From Hoeflea sp. 108 (GTDB lineage: Bacteria; Pseudomonadota; Alphaproteobacteria; Rhizobiales; Rhizobiaceae), in NCBI RefSeq assembly GCF_000372965.1, contig NZ_KB890024.1, positions 310,001 to 374,000 on the forward strand: a stretch of 64,000 nucleotides of DNA, given 5' to 3'. The notes under the pieces were generated by a model. That model was not told the DNA's origin. It was given only the letters and a program-made list of their open reading frames with translations, and did not search any database. A program made the translations under genes and the position numbers. This document shows positions 8,385 to 16,508 of this stretch, piece by piece; the first letter of the stretch is position 1, and the number at the start of each line of letters is the position of its first letter.

Positions 8385-10024
8385 GCCTGGTCGATCCACG
8401 TCTGGTCGAAATGCTGGTCGTAGGCCTGGTGGATCTGGTAGCCCATTACGTTCGGGCGCATATGGGCAAAGAGCTTGCGCCAGAAAGGCTGCACGATCAC
8501 ACCGGACCCCTGCAGGATCGCCTGCAACTCGCCCATGATCTGCTTGCGCTTGTCCGAGTCGCCGATGGCGTTCGCTTCCTTGAGCTTGGCGTCGAACTCG
8601 GGATTGGAGAAGCCCGACTCGTTCCAGGCATTGCCGGTCTGGTAGGCGAGCGCCAGGGTCTGGATTCCCAATGGCCGCGCGTTCCAGTTGGTGGTCGAGA
8701 ACGGATATTTGGTCCAGTCGTTCCAGAAGGCCGATTCAGGGATGAGCGTGCGTTTGACCTTGAAGCCCGCTTCACGCATCTGCTGGGCGATGACGTCGGA
8801 ACTCTCCTTGCGATAGTCGCCGTCGACCGAGATCAGGTTGAACTCGAAGTCGAGCTTGCCGGCCTCGGCCAGCAACACCCTTGCCTTTTCGATGTCGCGC
8901 TTGACCGGCGGCAGCGGCGCATAATCAGGATGCATCGGCCCGACATGGTGGTTCTCGGCAGCGATGCCGTGGCCGTTGGCGCCGAGCTTCAGCACCGTCT
9001 CGTTGTCGACGGCAAGCTGGATAGCCTTGCGGACGCGCTGGTCGTTGTAGGGTTCTACATTGACGTTGGTGCGGGCGACGATTGTCGTTGCCGTTACGAT
9101 CTCCGAACGCTTCAGCCCGAGCCCGTCGAGGATATCGACGTCGTTGGTCTGGGTCTGGCCATTGAGATCGACCTCGCCGGACTCGAACGCCGAAATGGTG
9201 GCAGCCGAGTCGGTGCCGTAGTCGATCCATTCTATGCCGTCGAGATAAACCTCGCCGCCCCACCACGCGCCGTCGGGCCGCCGCTTGACCGATGCCTTGA
9301 CGCCGACGTCGATGCCGGTCAGCTCGAACGGTCCGGTGCCGATGGGCTGGGCCGACAGCATCTCACCGCTCCTGTCGAAGTCGCGGTGGACGATCAGCGC
9401 GGGGTAGTCCGTCATCGCCGGAATGATCGTGACGTCCGACCGCGCCAGCTTGAGCACGACTTTATGGGCGTCGGGCGCGGTAATGGCCCCTTCGATCGCC
9501 TTCTTCGTCGCCGGATCGATCAGCGCACCCATGCGCCCGGCCATCGAATTGCCCGGAGCGTCCTTGTCGCACCAGCGGGTGATGTTGAACACCACGTCTT
9601 CGGCGGTGAAGTCGTCGCCATTTGACCACTTCACGCCCTTGCGGACGTTCAGCGTGTATTCCGTGGCGTCGTCATTGATCGACCAGCTTTCGAGCAGCAT
9701 CGGTCGGAAGGTGAAATCGGAGTTCCAGCGAACCAGCGGTTCGAGGAACTGCATGGCGATGTTGCCCATCTGAGAGACGCTGAACTTGCGCGGATCCTCC
9801 AGCGCCATCACCTGCATGGCGATGCGCAGCGTGCCGCCGCGTTGCGGGGTTGCGGCGCGGGCCACCCCGCCACCTGGCGCAGCCAGTCCCAGCAGCGAAT
9901 AAGCAACCGCGGTGCAGGCGCCGAAGGCGCTGGCCAGGCTGAGGAATTCGCGGCGATGCATGCCGCCGCTGTCCACGTCGCGCAGGAATTTCCCGATTGC
10001 CGGATGAAGGTCTTTGGTCTTCAT
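8381..10024 (-). CDS. Peptide/nickel-type ABC transporter substrate-binding protein (SBP family 5), Tat-exported
   Basis: This 547-residue periplasmic binding protein belongs to the DppA/OppA family. It begins with a twin-arginine-type signal (HRREFLSLASAFGA, near residues 23-36) followed by a hydrophobic stretch and an ARAAT cleavage region. The mature part has the family pattern RGGTLRIAMQV and YTLNVRKGVKWSNGDDFTAEDVVFNI. The start at 10024 was chosen over one 15 bp upstream because GGGAGA lies at the right distance only for the second ATG. No permease or ATPase genes flank it, so it is an orphan binding protein here. A LysR regulator is divergently transcribed 140 bp away and probably controls it. 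The ligand is unknown. Confidence 0.92.
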   Translation of the reverse strand: MKTKDLHPAIGKFLRDVDSGGMHRREFLSLASAFGACTAVAYSLLGLAAPGGGVARAATPQRGGTLRIAMQVMALEDPRKFSVSQMGNIAMQFLEPLVRWNSDFTFRPMLLESWSINDDATEYTLNVRKGVKWSNGDDFTAEDVVFNITRWCDKDAPGNSMAGRMGALIDPATKKAIEGAITAPDAHKVVLKLARSDVTIIPAMTDYPALIVHRDFDRSGEMLSAQPIGTGPFELTGIDVGVKASVKRRPDGAWWGGEVYLDGIEWIDYGTDSAATISAFESGEVDLNGQTQTNDVDILDGLGLKRSEIVTATTIVARTNVNVEPYNDQRVRKAIQLAVDNETVLKLGANGHGIAAENHHVGPMHPDYAPLPPVKRDIEKARVLLAEAGKLDFEFNLISVDGDYRKESSDVIAQQMREAGFKVKRTLIPESAFWNDWTKYPFSTTNWNARPLGIQTLALAYQTGNAWNESGFSNPEFDAKLKEANAIGDSDKRKQIMGELQAILQGSGVIVQPFWRKLFAHMRPNVMGYQIHQAYDQHFDQTWIDQA

Positions 10025-10164
10025 TTGTTTCTCTCCCATTGTAATCGTTCAGTATGTCGTTGTTCCGATAGTGCCCGGCCGGGTTCGTTGTTGTTATGCC
10101 GGGTATTCAGGTGTGCCGCCGATCGATTGCGACCGGCCGGATGTGAAATTCGCAGAGGAACGGC

Positions 10165-11064
10165 ATGAACCTTGTGACTGCCATGAAGGTGTTCGACCGG
10201 GTGGCGCTGCTGGGCAGCCTGACGGCGGCGGCCGACGACCTGACGATGTCGACGACGGCCGTCAGCCGCTACATCAAGGAGTTGGAGGACGATCTTGGCG
10301 TCAGGCTGATCAACCGCACCACACGCCGGCTCAGCCTGACAGAAGCGGGCAGGGAATATGCGACCCGCGCGCGCGCTCTTCTCGACGACCTGGACGAGTT
10401 GCGCGACGCGACCAGAGGCCTGCATCGCGATACCCGCGGCTCGATCAAGGTGTCCTGCTCCAATGTGCTCGCACACACCCGGGTCACCAGGCTGGTGCCG
10501 AAATTCCTCGACGAAAATCCGCAGGCCTCCATCGAGCTGCACCTGACCTCGCGCTACGTCGTCGGCATCGTGGAAGAAGGGTTCGACGTCGCCATCCGCT
10601 TTGGCGAACAGAACGATTCCGCATTGATCGCCAAACGCCTCGGCGAAGTGCGCAACTATGTGTGTGCCACGCCCGAATACTGGGATCGCCATGGCCGTCC
10701 GCAACATCCTGGTGAACTGGCCCAGCATTCCTGTGTCTTGAGCAATTTCGCCAAGCGGCTCGGGAGCTGGCCGTTCCAGGGACCGGACGGGCCGTTTTCG
10801 GCGCCGGTCAGGGGGCGCGTGTCGACCAATCACATCGAAGCTGCCTATCAGATGACCCTTGCCGGCTTCGGCATCGGCAACCTGCCGAGCCTGCTGGTCG
10901 ACAAGGCCATAGCGTCGGGCGCGCTCGAGGCGCTGCTCGAAGAGTTCAGGCCGGAGTCCAGCCCGATCTATGCGCTCTATCCGCACCGGACCTACGTGGC
11001 GGCCAAGGTGCGGGCGTTTGTGGATTTCCTCATGCGCGAGCTTTCCTCCGACCTCATAGCCTGA
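10165..11064 (+). CDS. LysR-family transcriptional regulator
   Basis: This 299-residue regulator has an N-terminal winged helix-turn-helix (AADDLTMSTTAVSRYIKELEDDLGVRLINRTTRRLSLTEAG, about residues 18-58) and a C-terminal type 2 periplasmic-binding fold that senses an effector. It belongs to the large group with the 'STTAVSRYIKELE' recognition helix. It is divergent from the SBP gene across 140 bp and convergent with a phytanoyl-CoA dioxygenase-like gene. That layout suggests it activates the binding-protein gene from the shared intergenic region. The effector is unknown. Confidence 0.93.
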   Translation: MNLVTAMKVFDRVALLGSLTAAADDLTMSTTAVSRYIKELEDDLGVRLINRTTRRLSLTEAGREYATRARALLDDLDELRDATRGLHRDTRGSIKVSCSNVLAHTRVTRLVPKFLDENPQASIELHLTSRYVVGIVEEGFDVAIRFGEQNDSALIAKRLGEVRNYVCATPEYWDRHGRPQHPGELAQHSCVLSNFAKRLGSWPFQGPDGPFSAPVRGRVSTNHIEAAYQMTLAGFGIGNLPSLLVDKAIASGALEALLEEFRPESSPIYALYPHRTYVAAKVRAFVDFLMRELSSDLIA

Positions 11065-11065
11065 A

Positions 11066-11087
11066 GGCCGCGTCGGGGAACGCGGCC
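11066..11087. terminator. Hairpin between convergent genes
   Basis: A perfect 8-bp stem (GGCCGCGT/ACGCGGCC) with a 6-nt loop sits 2 bp after the LysR stop codon and 18 bp before the dioxygenase stop codon. It has no long T-tract on either strand, so it may be only a weak terminator or an RNA 3'-end stabiliser. Confidence 0.5.
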
Positions 11088-11104
11088 TCTGGGGTTTGCT
11101 GGAC

Positions 11105-11977
11105 TTAGTTCCACCACGCGGTGGTGTCGTATGACGGGCCGGGATCCTCGAAGAGCCGCTCGTATTTGCAGAGCTTGGGCTTGTCGCCGAGCGGCATGGA
11201 GACACCGTCCTTGAACGCCCATTCGCCTCTGGAGGTAGAGTCGGCTCGGACGTAGCTCGACAGCGCGAACGCCCGGTCGTGAGCGGATTTGTTGGCGGCC
11301 GATCCATGCACGGTCAAAAGGTTCCACATGGCGAGGTCGCCCGGCTCGAGTTCAAGCGAAACGATGTTGGCGGGGTCGATACCGACGGCGACCAGCTCCG
11401 ATTCCGCAGTAACCCCCTTCATCAGCTGGCCGTGGCCCTCGTCGGACAGTCCGAGATAGCCGAGCTTGTGGCTGCCGGGGACGACCTGGAGGCAACCGTT
11501 CTCCACTGTGGCGCGGTCGACGGCCAGTCCGGTGGTGACGGTCGACTCGACGATGGCGTCGAAGTCGGCCTGGTTGCGGAAGCGGATGTCCTGGTGGAAG
11601 CGGTAGCCGGTAAGATTGGCGCCCGGCGGCTTCCAGTGGAGCTGCTGGGCGATCTGCTTGATGTCGCGCCCGATCAGCCCTTCAAGCAGCTTGAGATAGT
11701 CGGCGTTGCGCCGGAACTCCTCGAAATACCGGTTGATCCACGAGAACCAGTAAGCCTGTAGCACGTAGCGCTTGTCGAAATGTGTCTCGGGCAGGACCTG
11801 GAAGTTCAGGTTGCCATGCCGGAAGGTGGCGTGATGGCGCAGGCCCTCTTCATAGACGGCCTGCGTCTCCTTGCGCAGCCGCACCAGGTCGTCGCCATCG
11901 ACGAAGCCGCGGACGATGGCATAACCTTCCTCGCGATATTGCTCTGCGGCGTCTTTCGCCTGTGCAGTTGTGATCAT
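11105..11977 (-). CDS. Phytanoyl-CoA dioxygenase family Fe(II)/2-oxoglutarate oxygenase
   Basis: This 290-residue enzyme carries the iron-binding facial triad: His and Asp in YRFHQDIRF and the distal His in NLLTVHGSAANKS. An Arg in HDRAFALSSYVRAD probably binds 2-oxoglutarate. Such PhyH-family proteins hydroxylate small molecules or lipids in the cytosol. The ATG at 11977 has GGGAGAAG at the right spacing; the frame upstream of it does not look like protein. It is convergent with the LysR gene, so membership of the same regulon is possible but unproven. The substrate is unknown. Confidence 0.88.
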   Translation of the reverse strand: MITTAQAKDAAEQYREEGYAIVRGFVDGDDLVRLRKETQAVYEEGLRHHATFRHGNLNFQVLPETHFDKRYVLQAYWFSWINRYFEEFRRNADYLKLLEGLIGRDIKQIAQQLHWKPPGANLTGYRFHQDIRFRNQADFDAIVESTVTTGLAVDRATVENGCLQVVPGSHKLGYLGLSDEGHGQLMKGVTAESELVAVGIDPANIVSLELEPGDLAMWNLLTVHGSAANKSAHDRAFALSSYVRADSTSRGEWAFKDGVSMPLGDKPKLCKYERLFEDPGPSYDTTAWWN

Positions 11978-12103
11978 TTCGGTTCTTCTCCCATACCGTC
12001 CAGAGGGAGAATATCGATCGGCTGCCAGGCGATAAGTTTCTAAATCCGCAAACAACTCTGCCGAATTTCGGGACAATGAGCGGCGGAACGTCTTCCCAGC
12101 CGT

Positions 12104-12580
12104 TCAGTTTGGCGCGAGACGCTTGGAGATGGTTTCCGGGCCTTCCCGATAGTCGGTGAAGCCCATCCCCTGGTAGAACGCCAGTCCGCCGGTGTTTTCC
12201 TTGCGAATGGTGGCGTCGATGAAGCTGGCGCCTGCTTTTCTGGCGGCTTCCAGCGTGTTGGCGAACAGCGCCCGTCCGGCGCCCTTCTTGTGCACGCGCG
12301 GATCGACGAAGGTGGCGACAATGGCCCAGTCCGACGGCAGCTTGTCGCCTGGCCAGTCAGGGTCGGACCATTCGAGCGACTGGAACCCCAAAACCTGCTC
12401 GCCTTCCAACGCCACGAAGCAGCTGATTCCGAGTTTTGGCGCGATGAAGTAGCTGATGATGCGCTGCTCGTCGAAATGCTCGCGGTGTGCTGTCGTTCCG
12501 CCGATCTCGATGATTTCATTGAGGATTCGCGCCATCGCGCTTGCGTCTTGCGGTTGGGCGGGTCGGACATGCAGGGGCAT
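12104..12580 (-). CDS. GNAT family N-acetyltransferase
   Basis: This 158-residue GNAT fold protein has the acetyl-CoA-binding motif in VDPRVHKKGAGRALFANTLEAARKAG and a C-terminal NTGGLAFYQGMGF segment. It resembles the phosphinothricin/amino-acid N-acetyltransferase branch (N-terminal RPAQPQDASAMARILNEII, then SLEWSDPDWPGDK). It stands alone, separated by 126 bp from the upstream-lying dioxygenase on the same strand. The acceptor substrate cannot be inferred. Confidence 0.87.
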   Translation of the reverse strand: MPLHVRPAQPQDASAMARILNEIIEIGGTTAHREHFDEQRIISYFIAPKLGISCFVALEGEQVLGFQSLEWSDPDWPGDKLPSDWAIVATFVDPRVHKKGAGRALFANTLEAARKAGASFIDATIRKENTGGLAFYQGMGFTDYREGPETISKRLAPN

Positions 12581-12757
12581 GGATCGGTCATTCCACTGTT
12601 GGTTTGATTTGCCGGAAACTAAGCGTCCTGCAGCTGTTCTGCAAAGGCGAGGACTACGCAGCTGACATTGGCTGCGGCACTCGGCAGGTTGATGTCAGGA
12701 AGAAACGGGCCGAGGCTTCCGATCACGGGTATGTTACGAAAGTGTAATCTTCGTGCC

Positions 12758-12787
12758 CTTGAATCGCCACGTTCGCGGCCACAAATA
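12758..12787 (+). promoter_or_regulatory. Putative sigma-70 promoter of the structured RNA
   Basis: CTTGAA (12758-12763) is followed after 18 bp by CAAATA (12782-12787). This is a fair match to the alphaproteobacterial housekeeping consensus (CTTGAC and CTATAT). The predicted start near 12794 coincides with the first of four consecutive hairpins that end in a terminator. Confidence 0.45.
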
Positions 12788-12793
12788 GCAGTC

Positions 12794-12937
12794 ATCGGCA
12801 GTTTTTGCCGAAGTCCGGTCTCAGGCCCGTCCCCCGCCTATCCGGACCCTGCGGCAGCCTCATCCCCCTCTCCGGGCTGCCGCACCGTTTTGAAATGTGC
12901 CGCCGTGGCCACCCCTCCACCACGGCGGCACTTTTTT
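12794..12937 (+). ncRNA. Candidate small regulatory RNA with C-rich (anti-Shine-Dalgarno-like) loops
   Basis: The 470-bp gap between the GNAT gene and the M20 peptidase holds four consecutive hairpins. Stem 1 is TCGGCA/TGCCGA (12795-12811). Stem 2 is GTCCGG/CCGGAC with an inner AGGC/GCCT (12813-12847, loop CCGTCCCCC). Stem 3 is a perfect 10-bp stem (12850-12884, loop with CCCCCTCTCC). Stem 4 is a perfect 12-bp stem (12897-12931, loop with ACCCCTCC) followed by T6. Three of the four loops expose pyrimidine stretches able to pair with Shine-Dalgarno sites. The architecture recalls the alpha-r14 (NfeR1-like) rhizobial sRNA family, but family membership is my inference from shape only. The RNA would be about 140 nt. 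Confidence 0.7.
12897..12937 (+). terminator. Strong intrinsic terminator (3' end of the candidate sRNA)
   Basis: A perfect 12-bp GC-rich stem (GTGCCGCCGTGG against its complement, loop of 11 nt) is followed directly by six T residues. No protein gene on the plus strand precedes it within 800 bp, so it most likely ends a non-coding transcript. Confidence 0.85.
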
Positions 12938-13053
12938 GTCCGGAGTTCAGCGGTTCCCCTTTCCCTGCGCCGGCCTCTGGCCCAATCCTGCCCGCTTTGC
13001 GTTTTTCTCTTCGGCCACTAGTTTGCGCCGCAGAAGAATCGAAAGGCACCCAC

Positions 13054-14442
13054 ATGTCCGCTGTCGCACCCGTTCTCGATCGTCTCGACAAGAATCTCGA
13101 CCAGAGCCTGGAGCGCCTGTTCGAGCTGCTCCGCATCAAGTCGATCTCCACCGACCCGGCCTTCTCAGCCGACTGCCGCAAGACCGCCGAGTGGCTGGTC
13201 GCCGACCTCAAGACCATCGGCTTCGACGCCAGCGTGCGCGATACGACGGGCCATCCGATGGTCGTCGCCCACCATGCCGGCCCTGCCGGCTCGCCGCATG
13301 TGCTGTTCTACGGCCATTACGACGTCCAGCCGGTCGATCCGCTTAACCTCTGGGAAGATGATCCCTTCGATCCCAAGATCAAGGAGATCGCAGGCGGCAT
13401 CAAGGTCATCACCGGCCGCGGCTCGTCCGACGACAAGGGCCAGCTGATGCTGTTCGTCGAAGCATGCCGCGCCTGGAAAGAGGTGCATGGCGGCCTGCCG
13501 TGCGAGATCACCCTGCTGTTCGAGGGCGAGGAAGAGTCCGGCTCGCCGTCGTTGAAGCCGTTCCTCGAGGCCAATGCCGAGGAACTGAAGGCCGATTTTG
13601 CCATGGTCTGCGACACCGGCATGTGGGATCGCCAGACGCCGGCCATCTGCGTCGGTCTGCGCGGCCTTGTCGGCGAAGAGGTGATCGTTCACGCCGCCAA
13701 CCGCGACCTGCATTCGGGCGAGTATGGCGGCGCTGCCGCCAACCCGGTGCGTATCCTCGCCAAGGTTCTCGCCGACATCCACGACGACAACGGTCGCGTC
13801 ACGATCCCGGGCTTCTACGACGGCGTCGAAGAAACGCCCTCTCAGGTGCTGAAGTCGTGGGAAACCCTCGGCGAGACGGCGGAAAACTTCCTCGGCGAGA
13901 TCGGCCTGTCGATCCCATCGGGCGAAAAGGGCCGCTCGGTGCTCGAGCTGACCTGGGCGCGTCCGACCGCCGAGTTCAACGGCATATCAGGCGGCTACAC
14001 CGGCAAGGGCTTCAAGACGGTGATCGCGGCGGAAGCGTCGGCCAAGGTGTCGTTCCGCCTCGTGCACAAGCAGAACCCCGAGAAGATCCGCGCCGCCTTC
14101 CGCGAGTTCGTGCGTGCGCGCATTCCAGCCGACTGCAGCGTCGAGTTCCACGAGCATGGCGGCTCGCCGGCGATCCAGCTGTCCTACGACTCGCCCTTCC
14201 TCGCCAAGGCCAAGGACGCACTGTCGGATGAGTGGCCGAAGCCGGCCGTGATGCTCGCCATGGGCGGCTCGATCCCGATCGTCGGCGACTTCCAGACCTT
14301 CCTCGGCATGGAGTCGCTGCTGGTCGGTTTCGCCCTGCCTGACGATCGCATCCACTCGCCCAACGAGAAATACGACCTGGCCTCGTTCCACAAGGGCCAG
14401 CGGTCCTGGGCGCGCATTCTCGAGGCGCTCACCCGCAAGTGA
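13054..14442 (+). CDS. M20-family metallopeptidase (dipeptidase)
   Basis: This 462-residue zinc peptidase belongs to the M20/ArgE/DapE/CPG2 family. Metal and catalytic residues are visible: His and Asp in YGHYDVQPVDP, the bridging Asp in GRGSSDDKGQ, the general base Glu pair in FEGEEESGS, and later ligands in CDTGMWD and in DDRIHSPNEKYD. It is cytosolic (no signal peptide) and probably cleaves dipeptides or N-acyl amino acids. The ATG at 13054 has GAAAGG upstream; the frame remains open further 5' through the sRNA region, which is not protein-like. A hairpin terminator follows immediately. Confidence 0.93.
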   Translation: MSAVAPVLDRLDKNLDQSLERLFELLRIKSISTDPAFSADCRKTAEWLVADLKTIGFDASVRDTTGHPMVVAHHAGPAGSPHVLFYGHYDVQPVDPLNLWEDDPFDPKIKEIAGGIKVITGRGSSDDKGQLMLFVEACRAWKEVHGGLPCEITLLFEGEEESGSPSLKPFLEANAEELKADFAMVCDTGMWDRQTPAICVGLRGLVGEEVIVHAANRDLHSGEYGGAAANPVRILAKVLADIHDDNGRVTIPGFYDGVEETPSQVLKSWETLGETAENFLGEIGLSIPSGEKGRSVLELTWARPTAEFNGISGGYTGKGFKTVIAAEASAKVSFRLVHKQNPEKIRAAFREFVRARIPADCSVEFHEHGGSPAIQLSYDSPFLAKAKDALSDEWPKPAVMLAMGGSIPIVGDFQTFLGMESLLVGFALPDDRIHSPNEKYDLASFHKGQRSWARILEALTRK

Positions 14443-14444
14443 GG

Positions 14445-14471
14445 TAGAAACCGAGGTTTCTATTGATTTTT
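14445..14471 (+). terminator. Intrinsic terminator after the M20 peptidase
   Basis: The self-complementary stem TAGAAACC/GGTTTCTA begins 2 bp after the stop codon and is followed by TTGATTTTT. It probably ends the peptidase transcript. Confidence 0.65.
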
Positions 14472-14472
14472 C

Positions 14473-14512
14473 CTCCGATCGCGGCAAGTGAGAAGCCAAG
14501 CCGCGATCGGAG
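14473..14512 (+). promoter_or_regulatory. 13-bp perfect stem enclosing the ribosome site of the RNase D gene
   Basis: CTCCGATCGCGGC pairs exactly with a sequence ending at 14512, with a 14-nt loop. The 3' arm contains the GGAG at 14509-14512, which is the only Shine-Dalgarno candidate for the ATG at 14519. If the stem forms in the mRNA it would hide the ribosome site. Confidence 0.55.
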
Positions 14513-14518
14513 ACACGC

Positions 14519-15136
14519 ATGACCATCCGCTTCCACAAGCACGACCTTCCAGACCTTACGCATTACGATGTCGACGCCGTTGCCATCGACACAGAGACGC
14601 TGGGCCTGAACCCGCATCGTGACCGCCTCTGCGTCGTCCAGATTTCGCCGGGCGACGGCACCGCCGACGTCATCCAGATCGCGCCGGGCCAGAAGAAGGC
14701 GCCGAACCTCACGGCACTCCTGAAGAACCGCAAGGTGACGAAGCTGTTCCATTTCGGCCGCTTCGACATCGCCGTGCTTTACAATGCCTTCGGCGTGATG
14801 GCCGAGCCGGTGTTCTGCACCAAGATCGCCTCGCGCCTGACCCGCACTTACACCGATCGCCACGGCCTCAAGGACATCTGCAACGAGCTTCTGGGCGTGT
14901 CGCTGTCCAAGCAGCAGCAGTCGTCGGACTGGGCCGCCGAGACGCTGTCGCCGGAGCAGTTGGAATATGCCGCCTCCGACGTGCTCTACCTGCACCGCCT
15001 GCGCGACGTGCTCGCTGGCCGGCTGGAGCGCGAGGGCCGCGCCAGGGAGGCCGAGGCCTGCTTCCGCTTCCTGCCCACGCGCGCCAAGCTCGACCTGATG
15101 GGCTGGGGTGAAGAGGACATTTTCGCCCACAGCTGA
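14519..15136 (+). CDS. Short ribonuclease D-like 3'-5' exonuclease
   Basis: This 205-residue protein consists of the DEDDy exonuclease domain alone. The ExoI motif is VAIDTETLGLNP, ExoII is in LFHFGRFDIAVL and ExoIII is YAASDVLYLHRL with the diagnostic Tyr and Asp. It lacks the HRDC domains of E. coli RNase D, which has about 375 residues; the short form is usual in alphaproteobacteria. It should trim 3' ends of tRNA or other structured RNA. The gene is monocistronic here, set behind the peptidase terminator and a stem that covers its ribosome site. Confidence 0.88.
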   Translation: MTIRFHKHDLPDLTHYDVDAVAIDTETLGLNPHRDRLCVVQISPGDGTADVIQIAPGQKKAPNLTALLKNRKVTKLFHFGRFDIAVLYNAFGVMAEPVFCTKIASRLTRTYTDRHGLKDICNELLGVSLSKQQQSSDWAAETLSPEQLEYAASDVLYLHRLRDVLAGRLEREGRAREAEACFRFLPTRAKLDLMGWGEEDIFAHS

Positions 15137-15421
15137 CCTGGCGCATCGGTCCGGAAATCGGAAACGGTTTCCGAAAAACTTCGAGGCGTGAATTCAACAC
15201 CTGGAGCACCCCTGACGCGTCCATCCGGACGCATGGTGCGCCAAGGTCTGGGCTGGTCGATGGAACGAACCGGCCCGTTCGCCCGTTTGGGCTGCGTCGT
15301 GTCTGCGGCGCGCCCTACGTCCTCTTGGGACATGAAACCCGGTGCCGCAGCAATTTGAATCCGCGCGCGGCCCGGCTGGATATCGATCCATCGGGGCAAC
15401 GCGTCAGCAAAGGACGCACAA

Positions 15422-15721
15422 ATGGCTTCGACCCGCGAAGAAATCCAGAACGACCTCGAAGAGCAGGTTGCCCAGCTGAACAAGCAGGTGGCGCAGCTTA
15501 CCAAGGCCATGTCGAAGCGCAGTGCGGCAGCCCTTGCCGAAGGTCGCGACAGTGCTGCCGAACTGTATGACGACCTGCACGGCCGCTTCGCCGATGCCAT
15601 GCCCGGGATTCGCAGGCAGGCTCGGGTGGCGCAGAAGACGGCGCAGGACAATCCGTTGGCCACAGCCCTCGTCGGCGTCGCCCTGCTTGGCCTGGTGGCC
15701 GCGCTGGTGGCCCGTCGCTGA
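15422..15721 (+). CDS. Small DUF883/ElaB-like membrane-anchored protein
   Basis: This 99-residue protein has a long amphipathic, coiled-coil-like N-terminal helix (EEIQNDLEEQVAQLNKQVAQLTKAM) and a C-terminal transmembrane anchor (NPLATALVGVALLGLVAALVARR). This is the layout of the YqjD/ElaB/DUF883 family, whose E. coli members attach ribosomes to the inner membrane in stationary phase. The family placement rests on architecture. The gene is followed 68 bp later by a run of three further small genes on the same strand. Confidence 0.8.
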   Translation: MASTREEIQNDLEEQVAQLNKQVAQLTKAMSKRSAAALAEGRDSAAELYDDLHGRFADAMPGIRRQARVAQKTAQDNPLATALVGVALLGLVAALVARR

Positions 15722-15789
15722 CCGGTCTTGCCGCGCGGCCGGCGGTGGCTGATGCTGCGCATTCTTCCATTTCATCCAAGGGAAATCGA

Positions 15790-16047
15790 ATGAGCACCAA
15801 GAAGCCCATCGCCACCGCACCCAGGGACGGCTCGAAGATCACCGTCTACTGGACCGACCGCGACGGCCAGGAGAACGAATCCATTGCCCAGTATCGCTCG
15901 CTGTCGCGGCTCCAGGCCGCCGGCGGGCAGTGGGACGCAAGCGACGAAGGCTGGTGGGCCTATGTCGACAGCGAAACGCAGAAGCGCATCGAGCCGCATT
16001 CCTGGGCCGCGCCCGGCGGCAAAGATCAGGACGACGAGGAAGAATAG
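15790..16047 (+). CDS. Hypothetical 85-residue acidic protein
   Basis: The ATG at 15790 has AAGGGAAA upstream. The protein is soluble, rich in Trp and acidic residues (QWDASDEGWWAYVDSET) and ends in an acidic tail (KDQDDEEE). The opening PIATAPRDGSKITVYWTD looks like a compact beta-rich domain seen in conserved rhizobial hypothetical proteins. I do not recognise a function. It lies in a tandem set of small genes after the DUF883-like gene. Confidence 0.75.
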   Translation: MSTKKPIATAPRDGSKITVYWTDRDGQENESIAQYRSLSRLQAAGGQWDASDEGWWAYVDSETQKRIEPHSWAAPGGKDQDDEEE

Positions 16048-16085
16048 GCGTATTCTCGGGCGTTCATCTGCCGGGGAGAAGACCC

Positions 16086-16286
16086 ATGGCCGACAGGTCG
16101 GAGAAGGACACCCACGAATTCCTGGTTACGGCGGTCGAGCATGCCCGCGACGACAAGCTCGACGGCGTCGCGCTGATGCTGATCGATGCGCGTGGCGGCC
16201 GGGTACGCCTGCACATGCACGCCGATATCGCCGAGGTGTTGCGCGAGCATATCTCGGCGGCGCTGGCGAAGACGACAGGCCCGTAG
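16086..16286 (+). CDS. Hypothetical 66-residue protein
   Basis: The ATG at 16086 has a strong GGGGAG site 7 bases away. The product is a small soluble alpha/beta protein (HEFLVTAVEHARDDKLDGVALMLIDARGGRVRLHMHADIAEVLREHISAAL). It begins 38 bp after the preceding small gene and has the same codon bias, so it is likely real. No family is recognised. Confidence 0.7.
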   Translation: MADRSEKDTHEFLVTAVEHARDDKLDGVALMLIDARGGRVRLHMHADIAEVLREHISAALAKTTGP

Positions 16287-16508
16287 AACTCTGTTTGCCG
16301 CCGCCTCTCTAGACGTGTCTACGCGCGACTGCCGCTGGGGCTGTTGCGAAGCCCTGCATGGGTTGGACCGCACGGCCGGCCCGGCCGGATGGAATTTTCC
16401 CGCGTGTTGCTGCCGCGCCCAAAAAATCTTCTCTGCCCTTTGAACCTTTCTCCGCGCCACAGCGACCAATCGCTGTGGACGGGCAATCGAGCCCAAAAGG
16501 AGAAAACG

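Noticed and set aside
8198..9625. A 475-codon plus-strand frame opposite the binding protein
   Set aside because: The minus-strand SBP has a Tat signal and family motifs; the plus frame has none.
15158..15174. Hairpin TCGGAAA-CGG-TTTCCGA after the RNase D gene
   Set aside because: It has no T-tract on either strand and only a 3-nt loop. It could be a dispersed repeat, but nothing here distinguishes it.
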